A stretch of 64,000 nucleotides of DNA, from contig NZ_BCZK01000011.1 in NCBI RefSeq assembly GCF_001598695.1, positions 62,001 to 126,000 on the forward strand. Direction: 5' to 3'. Shown here piece after piece: positions 11,465-23,600 of this stretch. The translations under genes were made by a program, and so were the position numbers. Below the pieces are notes generated by a model. That model had not been told where the DNA came from and did no database searches. It saw only the letters and a program-made list of their open reading frames with translations. The first letter of the stretch is position 1; the number at the start of each line of letters is the position of its first letter. This DNA is from Klebsiella oxytoca NBRC 105695 (GTDB lineage: Bacteria > Pseudomonadota > Gammaproteobacteria > Enterobacterales > Enterobacteriaceae).

Positions 11465-12938
11465 TTTGCGCGACCTTCTCGCTCCGTGGGTGCCAAATGC
11501 GCCGGAGCGAATTCTGCGAGAAATGACGCTGGACAGCCGGGTGGCTGCTTCTGGCGATCTTTTTGTCGCGGTTTTAGGTCATCAGGCGGACGGGCGTCGT
11601 TATATCCCGCAGGCGATAGCGCAAGGTGTTGCTGCCATTATTGCTGAGGCCAAAGATGAGGCCCATGACGGCGAGATCCGTGAAATGCACGGGGTGCCGG
11701 TTATCTATCTCAGCCAACTCAACGAGCGCTTATCCGCGCTGGCCGGGCGTTTTTACCATCAGCCTTCAGAACAACTGCGCCTGGTGGGCGTCACCGGAAC
11801 TAACGGTAAGACCACCACGACGCAACTGCTGGCGCAATGGGCGCAGCTGCTTGGCGAAACCAGTGCGGTAATGGGAACCGTAGGCAATGGCCTGCTGGGG
11901 AAAGTTATCCCAACGGAAAACACCACCGGTTCGGCTGTTGACGTTCAGCACGTCCTTTCTGGCCTGGCAGGGCAGGGGGCAACGTTCGCCGCGATGGAAG
12001 TTTCCTCTCACGGCCTGGTGCAGCACCGCGTCGCCGCGCTGCAGTTTGCCGCGTCGGTCTTCACCAACCTGAGCCGCGATCACCTTGATTACCACGGTGA
12101 TATGGAGCATTACGAAGCGGCAAAATGGCTGCTCTACTCAACTCACCATTGCGGTCAGGCGATTGTTAATGCGGACGATGAAGTCGGTCGCCGCTGGCTG
12201 GCGAAACTGCCGGATGCGGTTGCCGTATCGATGGAAGATCACATTAACCCGAACTGCCGTGGCCGCTGGCTCAAAGCCACTGCAGTGAACTATCACGACA
12301 GCGGCGCAACCGTTCAGTTTGCTTCCAGCTGGGGTAACGGCGAGATAGAAAGCCGCTTGATGGGCGCCTTTAATGTCAGCAATCTGCTGCTGGCGTTAGC
12401 CACCCTGCTGGCGCTGGGTTATCCGCTTGCCGATCTGCTGAAAACCGCCGCGCGCCTGCAGCCGGTATGCGGGCGTATGGAAGTGTTCGCCGCGCCGGGT
12501 AAACCGACCGTGGTCGTTGATTATGCCCACACGCCCGATGCGCTGGAAAAGGCGCTGCAGGCGGCGCGTCTGCACTGCAGCGGTAAGCTGTGGTGCGTAT
12601 TCGGCTGCGGCGGGGATCGCGACAAAGGCAAGCGTCCGCTAATGGGCGCTATCGCCGAAGAGTTTGCCGATATTGTGGTTGTCACCGATGACAACCCGCG
12701 CACTGAAGAGCCGCGGGTGATTATTAACGATATTCTGGCCGGCATGCTGGACGCGGGCCATGCCAGAGCGGTGGAGGGGCGTGCGGAAGCGGTGACGAAT
12801 GCAGTGATGCAGGCGAAAGAAAACGACGTCGTTCTGGTGGCGGGCAAAGGCCACGAGGACTATCAAATCGTCGGCAATCGCCGGCTCGATTATTCTGACC
12901 GTGTCACCGTGGCGCGTTTGCTGGGGACGGTAGCATGA
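11451..12938 (+). CDS. murE: UDP-MurNAc-L-Ala-D-Glu:meso-diaminopimelate ligase
   Basis: 495 residues. It adds meso-diaminopimelate to the UDP-MurNAc dipeptide. The ATP-binding loop is GTNGKTTTT (K120); the DDNPR motif near residue 412-416 is the known meso-DAP specificity element, so Lys is not the substrate. Mur ligase N-terminal, central and C-terminal domains follow in order. GTG start at 11451 inside ftsI, as in E. coli. Overlaps murF by ATGA. Confidence 0.97.
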   Translation: MADRNLRDLLAPWVPNAPERILREMTLDSRVAASGDLFVAVLGHQADGRRYIPQAIAQGVAAIIAEAKDEAHDGEIREMHGVPVIYLSQLNERLSALAGRFYHQPSEQLRLVGVTGTNGKTTTTQLLAQWAQLLGETSAVMGTVGNGLLGKVIPTENTTGSAVDVQHVLSGLAGQGATFAAMEVSSHGLVQHRVAALQFAASVFTNLSRDHLDYHGDMEHYEAAKWLLYSTHHCGQAIVNADDEVGRRWLAKLPDAVAVSMEDHINPNCRGRWLKATAVNYHDSGATVQFASSWGNGEIESRLMGAFNVSNLLLALATLLALGYPLADLLKTAARLQPVCGRMEVFAAPGKPTVVVDYAHTPDALEKALQAARLHCSGKLWCVFGCGGDRDKGKRPLMGAIAEEFADIVVVTDDNPRTEEPRVIINDILAGMLDAGHARAVEGRAEAVTNAVMQAKENDVVLVAGKGHEDYQIVGNRRLDYSDRVTVARLLGTVA

Positions 12939-14293
12939 TTCGCTTGACTCTCAGCCAGCTCGCCGACATCACGCGCGGCGAGCTGCACGGCCGCGATGTG
13001 GCGATTGATGACGTCACCTCCGATACCCGTAAAGTCACGGCGGGCTGCCTGTTCGTGGCGCTAAAAGGCGAGCGTTTTGATGCTCACGATTTTGCCGAAC
13101 AGGCGAAAGCTGCCGGCGCGGGCGCGCTGCTGGTCAGTCGTCAGCTGGCCTGCGATTTACCGCAGGTAGTGGTGAAGGATACGCGCCTCGCGTTTGGCGA
13201 ACTGGCCGCATGGGTGCGTCAGCAGGTTCCGGCGCGCGTAGTCGCGCTGACCGGATCTTCCGGAAAAACCTCGGTCAAAGAGATGACCGCGGCGATTCTG
13301 AGCCAGTGCGGGAATACGCTGTATACCGCAGGTAACCTGAACAACGATATCGGCGTGCCGATGACGTTGCTGCGCCTCACCCAGGAATATGACTACGCGG
13401 TCATCGAGTTAGGCGCTAATCATCAGGGCGAAATTGCCTGGACCGTTAGCCTGACCCGCCCCGAAGCCGCGTTAGTGAATAACCTGGCCGCTGCCCACCT
13501 GGAAGGTTTTGGCTCTCTGGAAGGCGTGGCGAAAGCTAAAGGCGAAATTTACACCGGCCTGCCGCTCAACGGCATCGCGATTATGAACGCCGACAATAAT
13601 GACTGGCTGAACTGGCAAAGCGTAATTGGCGAGCGTAAAACCTGGCGTTTTTCGCCGAATGCCGCCAACAGCGATTTCACCGCAACCAACGTACACGTGA
13701 CGTCGCATGGGACTGAATTTACCCTGCAAACCCCATCGGGCAGCGTTGATGTCCTGCTACCGCTCCCGGGGCGCCATAACATCGCTAATGCGCTGGCCGC
13801 AGCGGCGCTGTCAATGGCGGTTGGTGCGACGCATGAGGCGATCAAAGCGGGTCTGAAAGATCTGCAAGCAGTACCAGGGCGTTTATTCCCGATCCAACTG
13901 ACCGACAGCCAGCTCCTGCTGGATGATTCCTATAACGCCAACGTTGGCTCGCTAACCGCCGCGGTACAGGTGCTGTCTGAGATGCCGGGCTATCGGGTAC
14001 TGGTCGTCGGCGATATGGCTGAACTCGGCGCGGAAAGCCAGGCGTGCCATCGTCAGGTGGGCGAAGCGGCAAAAGCGGCCGGGCTCGATCGCGTACTGAG
14101 CGTCGGTACGCTGAGCGCAGAAATCAGCGGCGCCAGCGGAGTTGGCGAACATTTTAGCGAGAAGGCCGCGCTGGTGACTCGCCTGCGCGAGCTTACCGCA
14201 GAACATAAAATTATGACCATTTTAGTGAAAGGTTCACGTAGTGCCGCCATGGAAGTGGTAGTACGCGCATTACAGGAGAACGGAACATGTTAG
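12935..14293 (+). CDS. murF: UDP-MurNAc-tripeptide:D-Ala-D-Ala ligase
   Basis: 452 residues, the usual length. MurF attaches the D-Ala-D-Ala dipeptide made by Ddl to complete the UDP-MurNAc pentapeptide. The P-loop TGSSGKT is at 106-112, followed by the Mur ligase central domain (motif NNDIGVP near 131) and C-terminal domain ([12 protein letters not shown] near 330). It overlaps murE by four and mraY by seven bases. Confidence 0.97.
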   Translation: MIRLTLSQLADITRGELHGRDVAIDDVTSDTRKVTAGCLFVALKGERFDAHDFAEQAKAAGAGALLVSRQLACDLPQVVVKDTRLAFGELAAWVRQQVPARVVALTGSSGKTSVKEMTAAILSQCGNTLYTAGNLNNDIGVPMTLLRLTQEYDYAVIELGANHQGEIAWTVSLTRPEAALVNNLAAAHLEGFGSLEGVAKAKGEIYTGLPLNGIAIMNADNNDWLNWQSVIGERKTWRFSPNAANSDFTATNVHVTSHGTEFTLQTPSGSVDVLLPLPGRHNIANALAAAALSMAVGATHEAIKAGLKDLQAVPGRLFPIQLTDSQLLLDDSYNANVGSLTAAVQVLSEMPGYRVLVVGDMAELGAESQACHRQVGEAAKAAGLDRVLSVGTLSAEISGASGVGEHFSEKAALVTRLRELTAEHKIMTILVKGSRSAAMEVVVRALQENGTC

Positions 14294-15369
14294 TATGGCT
14301 GGCCGAACATTTGGTCAAATATTATTCAGGCTTTAACGTCTTTTCCTACCTGACGTTTCGCGCCATTGTCAGCCTGCTGACCGCGCTGTTCATCTCGCTG
14401 TGGATGGGCCCGCGCATGATCGCCCGTCTGCAAAAACTCTCCTTTGGCCAGGTTGTACGTAACGATGGCCCGGAATCTCACTTTAGTAAGCGCGGTACGC
14501 CAACCATGGGCGGGATCATGATCCTGACCGCCATTGTTGTCTCCGTTCTGCTGTGGGCTTACCCATCCAACCCCTACGTCTGGTGCGTACTGACGGTTCT
14601 CGTCGGCTACGGCATCATCGGCTTTGTCGATGACTATCGCAAAGTGGTGCGTAAAGATACCAAAGGCCTGATTGCGCGCTGGAAGTACTTCTGGATGTCG
14701 GTGATTGCGCTGGGCGTTGCCTTTGCGCTGTATATGGCAGGTAAAGATACGCCGGCGACTCAGCTGGTGGTGCCGTTCTTTAAAGACGTGATGCCGCAGC
14801 TGGGCCTGTTCTACGTCCTGCTGGCCTATTTTGTTATCGTTGGGACCGGTAATGCGGTCAACCTGACTGACGGCCTCGATGGGCTGGCGATTATGCCAAC
14901 CGTATTCGTTGCCGCCGGCTTCGCACTGGTGGCCTGGGCGACCGGTAACATGAACTTCGCCAACTACCTGCATATTCCTTATTTGCGTCACGCCGGTGAA
15001 CTGGTGATCGTCTGTACGGCGATTGTTGGCGCGGGTCTGGGCTTCCTGTGGTTTAACACCTATCCGGCACAGGTCTTTATGGGCGATGTGGGTTCGCTGG
15101 CACTCGGCGGCGCGCTGGGTATTATCGCCGTGCTGCTGCGCCAGGAATTCCTGCTGGTGATTATGGGGGGCGTATTTGTGGTGGAAACGCTCTCGGTGAT
15201 TCTGCAGGTCGGTTCCTTCAAGCTGCGCGGTCAGCGCATTTTCCGCATGGCGCCGATTCACCATCACTATGAACTGAAAGGCTGGCCGGAACCGCGCGTT
15301 ATCGTGCGTTTCTGGATTATTTCGCTGATGCTGGTGCTGATTGGCCTGGCGACGCTGAAGGTACGTTAA
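14287..15369 (+). CDS. mraY: Phospho-MurNAc-pentapeptide translocase (lipid I synthase)
   Basis: 360-residue polytopic inner-membrane enzyme of the PNPT superfamily, with about ten hydrophobic spans. It transfers phospho-MurNAc-pentapeptide to undecaprenyl phosphate. Diagnostic motifs are present: FVDDYRK (the Asp-Asp pair), the [10 protein letters not shown] loop, and the [11 protein letters not shown] segment near the C-terminus. The 3' end lies two bases before murD. Confidence 0.97.
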   Translation: MLVWLAEHLVKYYSGFNVFSYLTFRAIVSLLTALFISLWMGPRMIARLQKLSFGQVVRNDGPESHFSKRGTPTMGGIMILTAIVVSVLLWAYPSNPYVWCVLTVLVGYGIIGFVDDYRKVVRKDTKGLIARWKYFWMSVIALGVAFALYMAGKDTPATQLVVPFFKDVMPQLGLFYVLLAYFVIVGTGNAVNLTDGLDGLAIMPTVFVAAGFALVAWATGNMNFANYLHIPYLRHAGELVIVCTAIVGAGLGFLWFNTYPAQVFMGDVGSLALGGALGIIAVLLRQEFLLVIMGGVFVVETLSVILQVGSFKLRGQRIFRMAPIHHHYELKGWPEPRVIVRFWIISLMLVLIGLATLKVR

Positions 15370-15371
15370 TC

Positions 15372-16688
15372 ATGGCAGATTATCAGGGTAAAAAAGTCGT
15401 CATTATTGGGCTGGGTATGACCGGCCTGTCATGCGTGGACTTTTTCATGGCTCGCGGCGTGACGCCGCGGGTGATGGATACCCGCGTTGCGCCGGCGGGG
15501 CTGGATAAACTGCCGGAAGCTGTTGAGCGCTATGTTAGCGGTCTTAATGAAGACTGGCTGTTGACGGCAGACCTGATTGTCGCCAGTCCGGGTATCGCTC
15601 TGGCGCATCCTTCCCTGAGCGCCGCGGCGGATGCTGGGGTGGAAATTGTCGGTGATATCGAACTGTTTTGCCGCGAGGCGCAGGCGCCTGTCGTTGCGAT
15701 CACCGGCTCTAACGGTAAAAGCACCGTGACTTCCCTCGTGGGAGAAATGGCGAAAGCAGCGGGTATGAACGTTGGCGTTGGGGGCAATATTGGCCTGCCG
15801 GCGCTGATGCTGCTGGATCCTGAACGCGAACTCTATGTTCTGGAGCTTTCAAGCTTCCAGCTGGAAACTACCTCCAGCCTGCGGGCGGTAGCGGCGACGA
15901 TCCTGAACGTCACCGAAGATCATATGGACCGCTATCCGCTGGGGCTTCAGCAGTACCGCGCCGCCAAACTGCGAATTTACGAGAATGCGCGGGCCTGTAT
16001 CGTCAATGCCGACGATGCGTTAACCATGCCGGTACGCGGCGCGGACGAGCGCTGCATCAGCTTCGGCGTTGACGTTGGCGACTATCACCTGAACCGCCAG
16101 CAGGGCGAAACCTGGCTGCGCGTCAAAGGCGAAAAAGTGCTTAACGTCAAAGAGATGAAGATTAGCGGCCAGCACAACTACAGTAACGCTCTTGCGGCCC
16201 TGGCCCTGGCTGACGCCGCGGGTTTGCCGCGCGCCAGCAGCCTGAAAGCGCTAACCACATTCACCGGGCTGGCGCATCGTTTCCAACTGGTGCTGGAGCA
16301 CAACGGCGTGCGCTGGATCAACGATTCTAAAGCCACCAACGTCGGCAGTACCGAAGCGGCGCTCAATGGGCTGCATCTTGATGGAACGCTCTATCTGCTG
16401 CTGGGCGGAGACGGGAAATCCGCTGATTTCACGCCGTTAAGCCGTTACCTGACCGGCGACAACATTCGCCTGTACTGCTTCGGACGCGACGGCGCGCAGC
16501 TGGCGGCGCTGCGCCCGGATGTCGCTGTGCAAACGGAAACGATGGAGCAGGCGATGCGCCAGATTGCGCCGCAGGTTGTCCCGGGCGATATGGTGCTGCT
16601 GTCTCCCGCGTGCGCCAGCCTCGATCAGTTTAAAAACTTTGAACAACGCGGCGACATCTTTGCTCGCCTGGCGAAGGAGTTAGGTTGA
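15372..16688 (+). CDS. murD: UDP-MurNAc-L-alanine:D-glutamate ligase
   Basis: 438 residues. It adds D-glutamate to UDP-MurNAc-L-Ala in the cytoplasm. An N-terminal Rossmann-like UDP site ([12 protein letters not shown], about 9-20) precedes the P-loop TGSNGKST (111-118) and the C-terminal domain with WINDSKATN. The stop codon shares one base with the ftsW ATG (TGATG). Confidence 0.97.
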   Translation: MADYQGKKVVIIGLGMTGLSCVDFFMARGVTPRVMDTRVAPAGLDKLPEAVERYVSGLNEDWLLTADLIVASPGIALAHPSLSAAADAGVEIVGDIELFCREAQAPVVAITGSNGKSTVTSLVGEMAKAAGMNVGVGGNIGLPALMLLDPERELYVLELSSFQLETTSSLRAVAATILNVTEDHMDRYPLGLQQYRAAKLRIYENARACIVNADDALTMPVRGADERCISFGVDVGDYHLNRQQGETWLRVKGEKVLNVKEMKISGQHNYSNALAALALADAAGLPRASSLKALTTFTGLAHRFQLVLEHNGVRWINDSKATNVGSTEAALNGLHLDGTLYLLLGGDGKSADFTPLSRYLTGDNIRLYCFGRDGAQLAALRPDVAVQTETMEQAMRQIAPQVVPGDMVLLSPACASLDQFKNFEQRGDIFARLAKELG

Positions 16689-17947
16689 TGCGTTTATCAC
16701 TCCCGCGCCTGAAAATGCCACGGCTAAGACTGCCGCGTCTGCCGGGAATGTTTATTTTCGCATGGCTGTTCGCCGCGCTGAAAGGCTGGGTGATGGGCTC
16801 ACGGCAAAAAGATACCGATAGCCTGGTGATGTATGACCGGATGCTGCTGTGGCTGACTTTTGGCCTGGCCGCAATCGGCTTCATCATGGTGACCTCGGCG
16901 TCGATGCCGGTAGGCCAGCGTCTGGCGAACGATCCGTTTCTGTTTGCCAAGCGCGATGGCTTATACATTCTGCTGGCGCTAGGGCTGGCGATGGTGACGC
17001 TGCGCCTGCCAATGGAGTTCTGGCAGCGCCACAGTACTGCAATGCTGATTGCTTCTATCGTCATGCTGCTGATTGTTCTGGTGGTCGGCAGCTCGGTTAA
17101 CGGGGCCTCGCGCTGGATTGCGCTGGGGCCGCTGCGTATCCAGCCTGCGGAGTTCACCAAGCTGTCGCTGTTCTGCTATATCGCCAACTACCTTGTGCGT
17201 AAAGGCGACGAAGTGCGTAACAACCTGCGCGGCTTCTTAAAGCCGATGGGCGTGATTTTCGTGCTGGCGATTTTACTGCTGGCGCAGCCTGACCTCGGTA
17301 CCGTCGTGGTGCTGTTTGTCACGACTCTGGCCATGCTGTTCCTTGCGGGGGCCAAGCTGTGGCAGTTTATCGCGATTATCGGGATGGGGCTTTCGGCAGT
17401 CGTACTGCTGATTCTGGCTGAACCGTACCGTATTCGCCGCGTGACCTCTTTCTGGAACCCGTGGGAAGATCCATTCGGCAGCGGCTACCAGCTCACCCAG
17501 TCGCTGATGGCCTTTGGCCGCGGCGAAATGTGGGGGCAGGGCCTGGGTAACTCGGTCCAGAAGCTCGAATATTTGCCCGAGGCGCACACCGATTTCATCT
17601 TCGCCATTATCGGTGAAGAACTCGGTTATATCGGTGTGGTACTCGCACTTTTAATGGTATTCTTCGTCGCTTTTCGCGCCATGTCCATTGGCCGCAAAGC
17701 GCTGGAGATTGACCACCGTTTCTCCGGTTTTCTGGCCTGCGCCATTGGGATCTGGTTCAGCTTTCAGGCGCTGGTTAACGTCGGCGCGGCAGCGGGAATG
17801 CTGCCAACTAAAGGCCTGACGCTGCCGCTGATCAGCTACGGTGGCTCGAGCCTGCTGATTATGTCGACGGCCATCATGTTGCTGTTACGAATTGATTATG
17901 AAACGCGTCTGGAAAAAGCCCAGGCGTTTACACGGGGTGTTCGATGA
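16688..17947 (+). CDS. ftsW: Septal peptidoglycan glycosyltransferase FtsW
   Basis: 419-residue SEDS-family membrane protein with about ten spans. It polymerises lipid II into septal glycan strands together with FtsI. SEDS landmarks: the AQPDLGT motif carrying the catalytic Asp, [17 protein letters not shown], and [10 protein letters not shown] near the C-terminus. The N-terminal cytoplasmic tail has an extra Arg/Leu/Pro stretch ([13 protein letters not shown]), making it about five residues longer than E. coli FtsW. The ATG at 16688 is preferred over the TTG at 16685 because it matches the homologue and overlaps the murD stop. Confidence 0.97.
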   Translation: MRLSLPRLKMPRLRLPRLPGMFIFAWLFAALKGWVMGSRQKDTDSLVMYDRMLLWLTFGLAAIGFIMVTSASMPVGQRLANDPFLFAKRDGLYILLALGLAMVTLRLPMEFWQRHSTAMLIASIVMLLIVLVVGSSVNGASRWIALGPLRIQPAEFTKLSLFCYIANYLVRKGDEVRNNLRGFLKPMGVIFVLAILLLAQPDLGTVVVLFVTTLAMLFLAGAKLWQFIAIIGMGLSAVVLLILAEPYRIRRVTSFWNPWEDPFGSGYQLTQSLMAFGRGEMWGQGLGNSVQKLEYLPEAHTDFIFAIIGEELGYIGVVLALLMVFFVAFRAMSIGRKALEIDHRFSGFLACAIGIWFSFQALVNVGAAAGMLPTKGLTLPLISYGGSSLLIMSTAIMLLLRIDYETRLEKAQAFTRGVR

Positions 17948-19014
17948 GCGGTCAGGAAAAGCGGTTAATGGTGATGGCGGGCGGTACCGGAGGACACGTG
18001 TTCCCGGGGCTGGCGGTTGCGCACCATTTAATGGACCAGGGCTGGCAGGTTCGCTGGCTGGGTACCGCGGATCGTATGGAAGCGGATTTAGTGCCGAAGA
18101 ACGGCATTGAAATTGACTTCATTCAGATTTCCGGCCTGCGCGGCAAAGGCCTGAAGGCGCAGCTGCTGGCGCCGGTTAGGATATTCAACGCCTGGCGCCA
18201 GGCGCGGGCGATTATGCAGCGTTTTCAACCGGACGTGGTGCTGGGAATGGGCGGCTATGTGTCCGGCCCCGGCGGACTGGCGGCATGGTCGCTGGGGATC
18301 CCGGTGGTCCTGCATGAACAGAACGGAATTGCCGGTCTGACGAATAAGTGGCTGGCGAAAATTGCCAAAAAAGTGATGCAGGCATTCCCCGGCGCTTTCC
18401 CGCATGCCGATGTTGTGGGCAACCCGGTTCGCACCGATGTGCTGGCGCTCCCGCTGCCGGAACAGCGCTTAGTCGGGCGTCAGGGGCCAATTCGCGTATT
18501 GGTCGTCGGCGGTTCGCAGGGCGCTCGCGTGCTCAATCAGACGATGCCGCAGGTGGCGGCGAAGCTGGGCTCTACTGTCACCATCTGGCACCAGAGCGGT
18601 AAAGGTGGGCAGGGAACCGTACAGCGGGCCTATTCCGATGCCGGGCAGCCGCAGCACAAAGTGACCGAATTTATTGACGACATGGCGGCGGCTTACGCCT
18701 GGGCCGATGTTGTCGTGTGTCGTTCCGGGGCGCTGACGGTGAGCGAAATTGCCGCCGCGGGTTTACCGGCGCTGTTTGTGCCTTTCCAGCACAAAGATCG
18801 TCAGCAGTACTGGAATGCCCTGCCGTTAGAGAAGGCAGGTGCAGCGAAGATCCTCGAGCAGCCGCAGTTTACCGTGGATGCCGTCGCGCAAACCCTGGCT
18901 GGCTGGGATCGCGAAACGCTGCTGGATATGGCGGAGCGAGCGCGTAGAGCCTCGATTCCGGATGCTACCGAACGGGTAGCGGAAGAAGTGAGCGCCGCAG
19001 CACTGGCGCGCTAA
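17944..19014 (+). CDS. murG: UDP-GlcNAc:lipid I N-acetylglucosaminyltransferase (lipid II synthase)
   Basis: 356 residues; peripheral GT28 enzyme on the inner face of the membrane. The N-terminal glycine-rich loop [10 protein letters not shown] binds the acceptor diphosphate, [11 protein letters not shown] is the second G loop, and the C-terminal donor domain contains GGSQGA and the [11 protein letters not shown] / PFQHKDRQQ motifs for UDP-GlcNAc. Overlaps ftsW by ATGA and is followed by a 47-base gap before murC. Confidence 0.97.
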   Translation: MSGQEKRLMVMAGGTGGHVFPGLAVAHHLMDQGWQVRWLGTADRMEADLVPKNGIEIDFIQISGLRGKGLKAQLLAPVRIFNAWRQARAIMQRFQPDVVLGMGGYVSGPGGLAAWSLGIPVVLHEQNGIAGLTNKWLAKIAKKVMQAFPGAFPHADVVGNPVRTDVLALPLPEQRLVGRQGPIRVLVVGGSQGARVLNQTMPQVAAKLGSTVTIWHQSGKGGQGTVQRAYSDAGQPQHKVTEFIDDMAAAYAWADVVVCRSGALTVSEIAAAGLPALFVPFQHKDRQQYWNALPLEKAGAAKILEQPQFTVDAVAQTLAGWDRETLLDMAERARRASIPDATERVAEEVSAAALAR

Positions 19015-19061
19015 TCGCGGTGATGATCACCGTCCGAATAAAGAAGTTGATGGCGTAAAGA

Positions 19062-20537
19062 ATGAATACACAAGATCTGGCAAAACTGCGTTCCATAGTG
19101 CCCGAGATGCGTCGCGTCCGGCACATTCACTTTGTTGGCATTGGCGGTGCCGGCATGGGCGGTATTGCCGAAGTTCTGGCCAATGAAGGTTATCAGATTA
19201 GCGGCTCCGACCTGGCGCCGAATCCGGTGACCCAACAGTTGACTCAGCTTGGCGCCACGATTTATTTCAATCATCGCCCTGAAAACGTGCGCGATGCGAG
19301 CGTTGTCGTGGTTTCCAGCGCGATTTCTGCGGATAACCCGGAAATCGTCGCCGCTCACGAAGCGCGTATTCCAGTTATTCGTCGCGCTGAAATGCTGGCG
19401 GAACTGATGCGTTTTCGCCACGGCATTGCCATTGCCGGCACGCACGGCAAAACCACAACTACGGCGATGGTCTCAAGTATTTATGCAGAGGCTGGACTTG
19501 ATCCGACCTTCGTGAACGGTGGTCTGGTGAAAGCCGCTGGCGTGCATGCGCGCCTTGGACACAGCCGTTACCTGATTGCCGAAGCGGATGAAAGCGACGC
19601 CTCGTTCCTGCATTTACAGCCGATGGTTGCTATCGTGACCAATATCGAAGCCGATCATATGGATACCTACCACGGCGACTTCGAAAACCTGAAGCAGACG
19701 TTTATCAACTTCCTGCATAACCTGCCGTTCTATGGACGCGCGGTGATGTGCGTGGACGATCCGGTGATTCGCGAGCTGCTGCCGCGCGTTGGTCGCCAGC
19801 TCACCACCTACGGTTTTAGCGATGATGCTGACGTTCGCGTGGAAGAGTATCGTCAGGTCGGCGCTCAGGGGCATTTCCGCCTGGTCCGTCAGGATAAAGA
19901 CGTCATTCAGGTGACGCTGAACGCACCGGGTCGCCACAACGCGCTTAACGCAGCGGCAGCGGTGGCCGTTGCGACGGAAGAGGGCATTGATGATGAAGCG
20001 ATCCTGCGCGCGCTGGAAAGCTTCCAGGGTACCGGGCGTCGTTTTGATTTCCTCGGCGAATATCCGTTAGCTGAGGTTAACGGTAAAACGGGAACCGCGA
20101 TGCTGATCGATGATTATGGCCACCATCCTACGGAAGTGGATGCCACTATCAAAGCGGCGCGAGCGGGCTGGCCGGATAAAAATCTGGTGATGTTGTTTCA
20201 GCCGCACCGTTTTACCCGTACGCGCGACCTGTACGACGATTTTGCCAACGTACTGACCCAGGTTGATGCTCTGCTGATGCTGGACGTTTATTCTGCTGGC
20301 GAAGCCGCCATTCCTGGCGCTGATAGCCGCTCGCTGTGCCGTACGATTCGCGGCCGCGGAAAAGTCGACCCGATTCTGGTTTCCGATCCGGCGCAAGCGG
20401 CAGAGATGCTGGCATCAGTATTGACCGGCAACGATCTGGTGCTGGTGCAGGGGGCGGGAAATATCGGTAAAATCGCCCGTCACCTGGCGGAAATCAAATT
20501 GCAACCGCAAAAAACGCAGGAGGAGCGCCATGGCTGA
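19062..20537 (+). CDS. murC: UDP-N-acetylmuramate:L-alanine ligase
   Basis: 491 residues, the same length as E. coli MurC. It starts the stem peptide by adding L-Ala to UDP-MurNAc. The N-terminal [12 protein letters not shown] loop binds the UDP substrate, the ATP loop is GTHGKTTTT (126-134), and [13 protein letters not shown] lies in the C-terminal domain. Its 3' end overlaps ddlB by eight bases. Confidence 0.97.
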   Translation: MNTQDLAKLRSIVPEMRRVRHIHFVGIGGAGMGGIAEVLANEGYQISGSDLAPNPVTQQLTQLGATIYFNHRPENVRDASVVVVSSAISADNPEIVAAHEARIPVIRRAEMLAELMRFRHGIAIAGTHGKTTTTAMVSSIYAEAGLDPTFVNGGLVKAAGVHARLGHSRYLIAEADESDASFLHLQPMVAIVTNIEADHMDTYHGDFENLKQTFINFLHNLPFYGRAVMCVDDPVIRELLPRVGRQLTTYGFSDDADVRVEEYRQVGAQGHFRLVRQDKDVIQVTLNAPGRHNALNAAAAVAVATEEGIDDEAILRALESFQGTGRRFDFLGEYPLAEVNGKTGTAMLIDDYGHHPTEVDATIKAARAGWPDKNLVMLFQPHRFTRTRDLYDDFANVLTQVDALLMLDVYSAGEAAIPGADSRSLCRTIRGRGKVDPILVSDPAQAAEMLASVLTGNDLVLVQGAGNIGKIARHLAEIKLQPQKTQEERHG

Positions 20538-21450
20538 TAAAATCGCGGTCCTCTTTGGCGGAACCTCCGCTGAACGTGAAGTCTCTCTCAATTCAGGTTC
20601 TGCGGTGCTCGCCGGCCTGCGTGAAGCCGGCGTTGATGCGCACCCGGTCGACCCGCGCGACGTTGATATTACCCAATTGAAAAATATGGGCTTTAAGAAA
20701 GCGTTTATTGCCTTGCATGGTCGCGGCGGTGAAGATGGTACGTTGCAGGGGCTGCTGGAGCTGATTCAGCTTCCCTACACCGGCAGCGGGGTGATGGCTT
20801 CAGCGATCTCAATGGATAAGCTGCGCAGCAAATTACTGTGGCAGGGCGCCGGACTGCCGGTTGCGCCGTGGGTTGCGCTAACCCGTAAACAGTTCGAGGC
20901 AGGGCTTTCTGCTGACGTTGAACAGCAACTCCTGGCTCTCGGACTGCCGCTGATTGTTAAGCCGAGCCGGGAAGGCTCCAGCGTCGGTATGTCAAAAGTC
21001 AGCGAAAGTTGCGCATTACAAAATGCATTGGCGCTGGCTTTTCAGCATGATGATGAAGTTCTGATTGAAAAATGGCTCAGTGGTCCGGAATTTACCGTCG
21101 CTATGGTTGGAGAAGAAATTTTGCCGTCAATACGTATCCAGGCGGCTGGAACCTTCTATGATTATGAAGCAAAGTATCTCTCTGATGAGACGCAATATTT
21201 CTGCCCAGGCTTCGAAGATCCCGCGCGTGAGTCAGAAATCCAGGCTCTGGTGCAAAAAGCCTGGGATAGCCTTGGCTGCAAGGGATGGGGAAGAATTGAC
21301 GTGATGCTGGACAGCGATGGCCAGTTTTATCTGCTGGAAGCTAACACCTCTCCTGGCATGACCAGCCACAGCCTGGTGCCGATGGCGGCGCGTCAGGCAG
21401 GGATGAGCTTCTCGCAGCTTGTTGTACGAATTCTGGACCTGGCGGGGTGA
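20530..21450 (+). CDS. ddlB: D-alanine:D-alanine ligase B
   Basis: 306-residue ATP-grasp enzyme that makes the D-Ala-D-Ala dipeptide used by MurF. N-terminal motif [15 protein letters not shown], the ATP-grasp [14 protein letters not shown] segment, and the C-terminal [15 protein letters not shown] with the Asn that binds Mg. The Y-L versus Y-F selection was not examined. The ftsQ ATG follows the stop by one base, with its Shine-Dalgarno-like GGCGGGGTG inside ddlB. Confidence 0.97.
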   Translation: MADKIAVLFGGTSAEREVSLNSGSAVLAGLREAGVDAHPVDPRDVDITQLKNMGFKKAFIALHGRGGEDGTLQGLLELIQLPYTGSGVMASAISMDKLRSKLLWQGAGLPVAPWVALTRKQFEAGLSADVEQQLLALGLPLIVKPSREGSSVGMSKVSESCALQNALALAFQHDDEVLIEKWLSGPEFTVAMVGEEILPSIRIQAAGTFYDYEAKYLSDETQYFCPGFEDPARESEIQALVQKAWDSLGCKGWGRIDVMLDSDGQFYLLEANTSPGMTSHSLVPMAARQAGMSFSQLVVRILDLAG

Positions 21451-21451
21451 T

Positions 21452-22285
21452 ATGTCGCAGGCTGCGCTGAATACGCGGAACCACGAAGAGGAAGAAGAAT
21501 CTTCTTCGCGTCGAAGTAATGGCTCTCGTCTGGCAGGTATTTTCTTCCTGCTGGCGGTGCTCTGTACCGTGCTGGTCAGCGGCTGGATGGTTCTGGGCTG
21601 GATGGAAGATGCACAGCGGTTACCGCTGTCGAAGATGGTCGTCACCGGAGAGCGTCACTACACGCGCAACGATGATATCCGTCAGGCGATACTGGCATTG
21701 GGGTCGCCGGGCACCTTTATGACTCAGGACGTCAATATTATTCAAAGCCAGATTGAACGCCTGCCGTGGATTAAGCAGGCGAGCGTCAGAAAGCAATGGC
21801 CGGACGAATTGAAGATTCATCTGGTTGAATATGTGCCGATTGCGCGCTGGAATGATCAGCATATGGTAGACGTCGAAGGCAATTCTTTCAGCGTGCCGTC
21901 AGATCGCACCAGTAAACAGAATTTACCGATGTTATACGGCCCGGAAGGTAGTGAGAACGAAGTTCTTCAGGGGTACCGTGACATGGGGCAGGTGCTGGCA
22001 AAGGATAAATTCACGTTGAAAGTGGCGGCAATGACCGCGCGTCGCTCCTGGCAATTGACGCTTAATAACGATATTAAGCTCAATCTTGGCCGAGGCGACA
22101 CCATGAAACGGCTTCAGCGCTTTATGGAACTCTACCCGGTTCTTCAGCAGCAGGCGCAGACCGACGGCAAACGGATAAGCTACGTTGATTTGCGTTATGA
22201 CTCGGGAGCGGCAGTCGGTTGGGTACCGGTTCCCGCAGAGGAAACTAATCAACAACAGAATCAGGCACAGGCAGAACAACAATGA
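21452..22285 (+). CDS. ftsQ: Cell division protein FtsQ
   Basis: 277 residues. A short acidic cytoplasmic tail ([12 protein letters not shown]), one membrane span (about 28-50), a POTRA domain beginning at [16 protein letters not shown], and the FtsQ beta domain. It scaffolds FtsB-FtsL at the divisome. The ATG at 21452 matches the E. coli start; a TTG at 21419 lies inside ddlB and is rejected. Overlaps ftsA by ATGA. Confidence 0.96.
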   Translation: MSQAALNTRNHEEEEESSSRRSNGSRLAGIFFLLAVLCTVLVSGWMVLGWMEDAQRLPLSKMVVTGERHYTRNDDIRQAILALGSPGTFMTQDVNIIQSQIERLPWIKQASVRKQWPDELKIHLVEYVPIARWNDQHMVDVEGNSFSVPSDRTSKQNLPMLYGPEGSENEVLQGYRDMGQVLAKDKFTLKVAAMTARRSWQLTLNNDIKLNLGRGDTMKRLQRFMELYPVLQQQAQTDGKRISYVDLRYDSGAAVGWVPVPAEETNQQQNQAQAEQQ

Positions 22286-23538
22286 TCAAGGCGACGGACA
22301 GAAAACTGGTAGTTGGACTGGAGATTGGCACCGCTAAGGTTGCCGCTTTAGTAGGGGAAGTTCTGCCCGACGGTATGATTAATATCATTGGCGTGGGCAG
22401 TTGCCCATCGCGTGGTATGGATAAAGGCGGAGTGAACGACCTGGAATCCGTGGTGAAATGCGTACAGCGCGCCATTGACCAGGCTGAACTGATGGCGGAT
22501 TGCCAGATCTCGTCAGTCTATCTGGCGCTTTCAGGCAAGCATATCAGCTGTCAAAATGAAATTGGTATGGTGCCGATTTCTGAAGAAGAAGTCACTCAGG
22601 ATGACGTCGAGAACGTGGTGCATACCGCCAAATCGGTTCGCGTGCGCGATGAACACCGCGTTCTGCACGTTATTCCGCAAGAGTACGCTATTGACTACCA
22701 GGAGGGGATAAAAAACCCCGTCGGCCTGTCTGGCGTACGTATGCAGGCAAAAGTGCATTTGATTACCTGCCATAACGATATGGCGAAAAATATTGTCAAA
22801 GCGGTGGAGCGCTGCGGTCTGAAAGTCGACCAGCTCATTTTCGCCGGTTTAGCCGCCAGCTATTCCGTATTAACGGAAGATGAACGTGAACTGGGTGTCT
22901 GCGTGGTGGATATCGGCGGTGGTACAATGGATATCGCGGTGTATACCGGCGGCGCGCTGCGTCATACCAAAGTGATCCCTTATGCGGGGAACGTTGTGAC
23001 CAGCGATATTGCTTACGCTTTCGGTACGCCGCCGAGCGATGCCGAAGCCATTAAAGTGCGCCACGGCTGCGCGCTGGGCTCCATCGTTGGTAAAGATGAA
23101 AACGTCGAAGTGCCGAGCGTGGGTGGGCGTCCACCCCGCAGCCTGCAGCGTCAGACTCTGGCAGAGGTTATTGAGCCGCGTTATACCGAATTGCTCAACC
23201 TCGTGAATGAAGAGATTCTGCAACTGCAGGAACAGCTTCGTCAGCAGGGCGTCAAGCATCATCTGGCGGCAGGAATTGTATTAACCGGCGGTGCGGCGCA
23301 AATTGAAGGGCTTGCCGCCTGTGCGCAGCGCGTGTTTCACACGCAGGTGCGAATTGGCGCGCCGCTGAACATTACCGGATTAACGGATTATGCCCAGGAA
23401 CCGTATTACTCGACGGCGGTTGGGCTGCTGCACTACGGGAAGGAATCTCATCTCAGTGGTGAAGCAGAAGTGGAAAAACGCGTAACGGTCGGGTCGTGGA
23501 TCAAACGACTCAACAGTTGGTTGCGAAAAGAGTTTTAA
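22282..23538 (+). CDS. ftsA: Cell division protein FtsA
   Basis: 418-residue actin-like ATPase that tethers FtsZ to the membrane. The phosphate-1 loop [15 protein letters not shown], the SHS2 (1C) domain, the phosphate-2 [14 protein letters not shown] and the adenosine motif ILTGG-like [11 protein letters not shown] are all present. The C-terminal amphipathic membrane-targeting helix is [14 protein letters not shown]. Two residues are missing before this helix compared with E. coli. Separated from ftsZ by 62 bases. Confidence 0.97.
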   Translation: MIKATDRKLVVGLEIGTAKVAALVGEVLPDGMINIIGVGSCPSRGMDKGGVNDLESVVKCVQRAIDQAELMADCQISSVYLALSGKHISCQNEIGMVPISEEEVTQDDVENVVHTAKSVRVRDEHRVLHVIPQEYAIDYQEGIKNPVGLSGVRMQAKVHLITCHNDMAKNIVKAVERCGLKVDQLIFAGLAASYSVLTEDERELGVCVVDIGGGTMDIAVYTGGALRHTKVIPYAGNVVTSDIAYAFGTPPSDAEAIKVRHGCALGSIVGKDENVEVPSVGGRPPRSLQRQTLAEVIEPRYTELLNLVNEEILQLQEQLRQQGVKHHLAAGIVLTGGAAQIEGLAACAQRVFHTQVRIGAPLNITGLTDYAQEPYYSTAVGLLHYGKESHLSGEAEVEKRVTVGSWIKRLNSWLRKEF

Positions 23539-23600
23539 TTTTTTAAGAGAACGCAGAAAATTAGCGTTCTCAGGCGACAGGCACAACGGAGAGAGAAATT

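Noticed and set aside
16685-16690. TTG start for ftsW one codon before the ATG
   Set aside because: The ATG overlaps the murD stop as TGATG and matches E. coli; the TTG adds only one residue.
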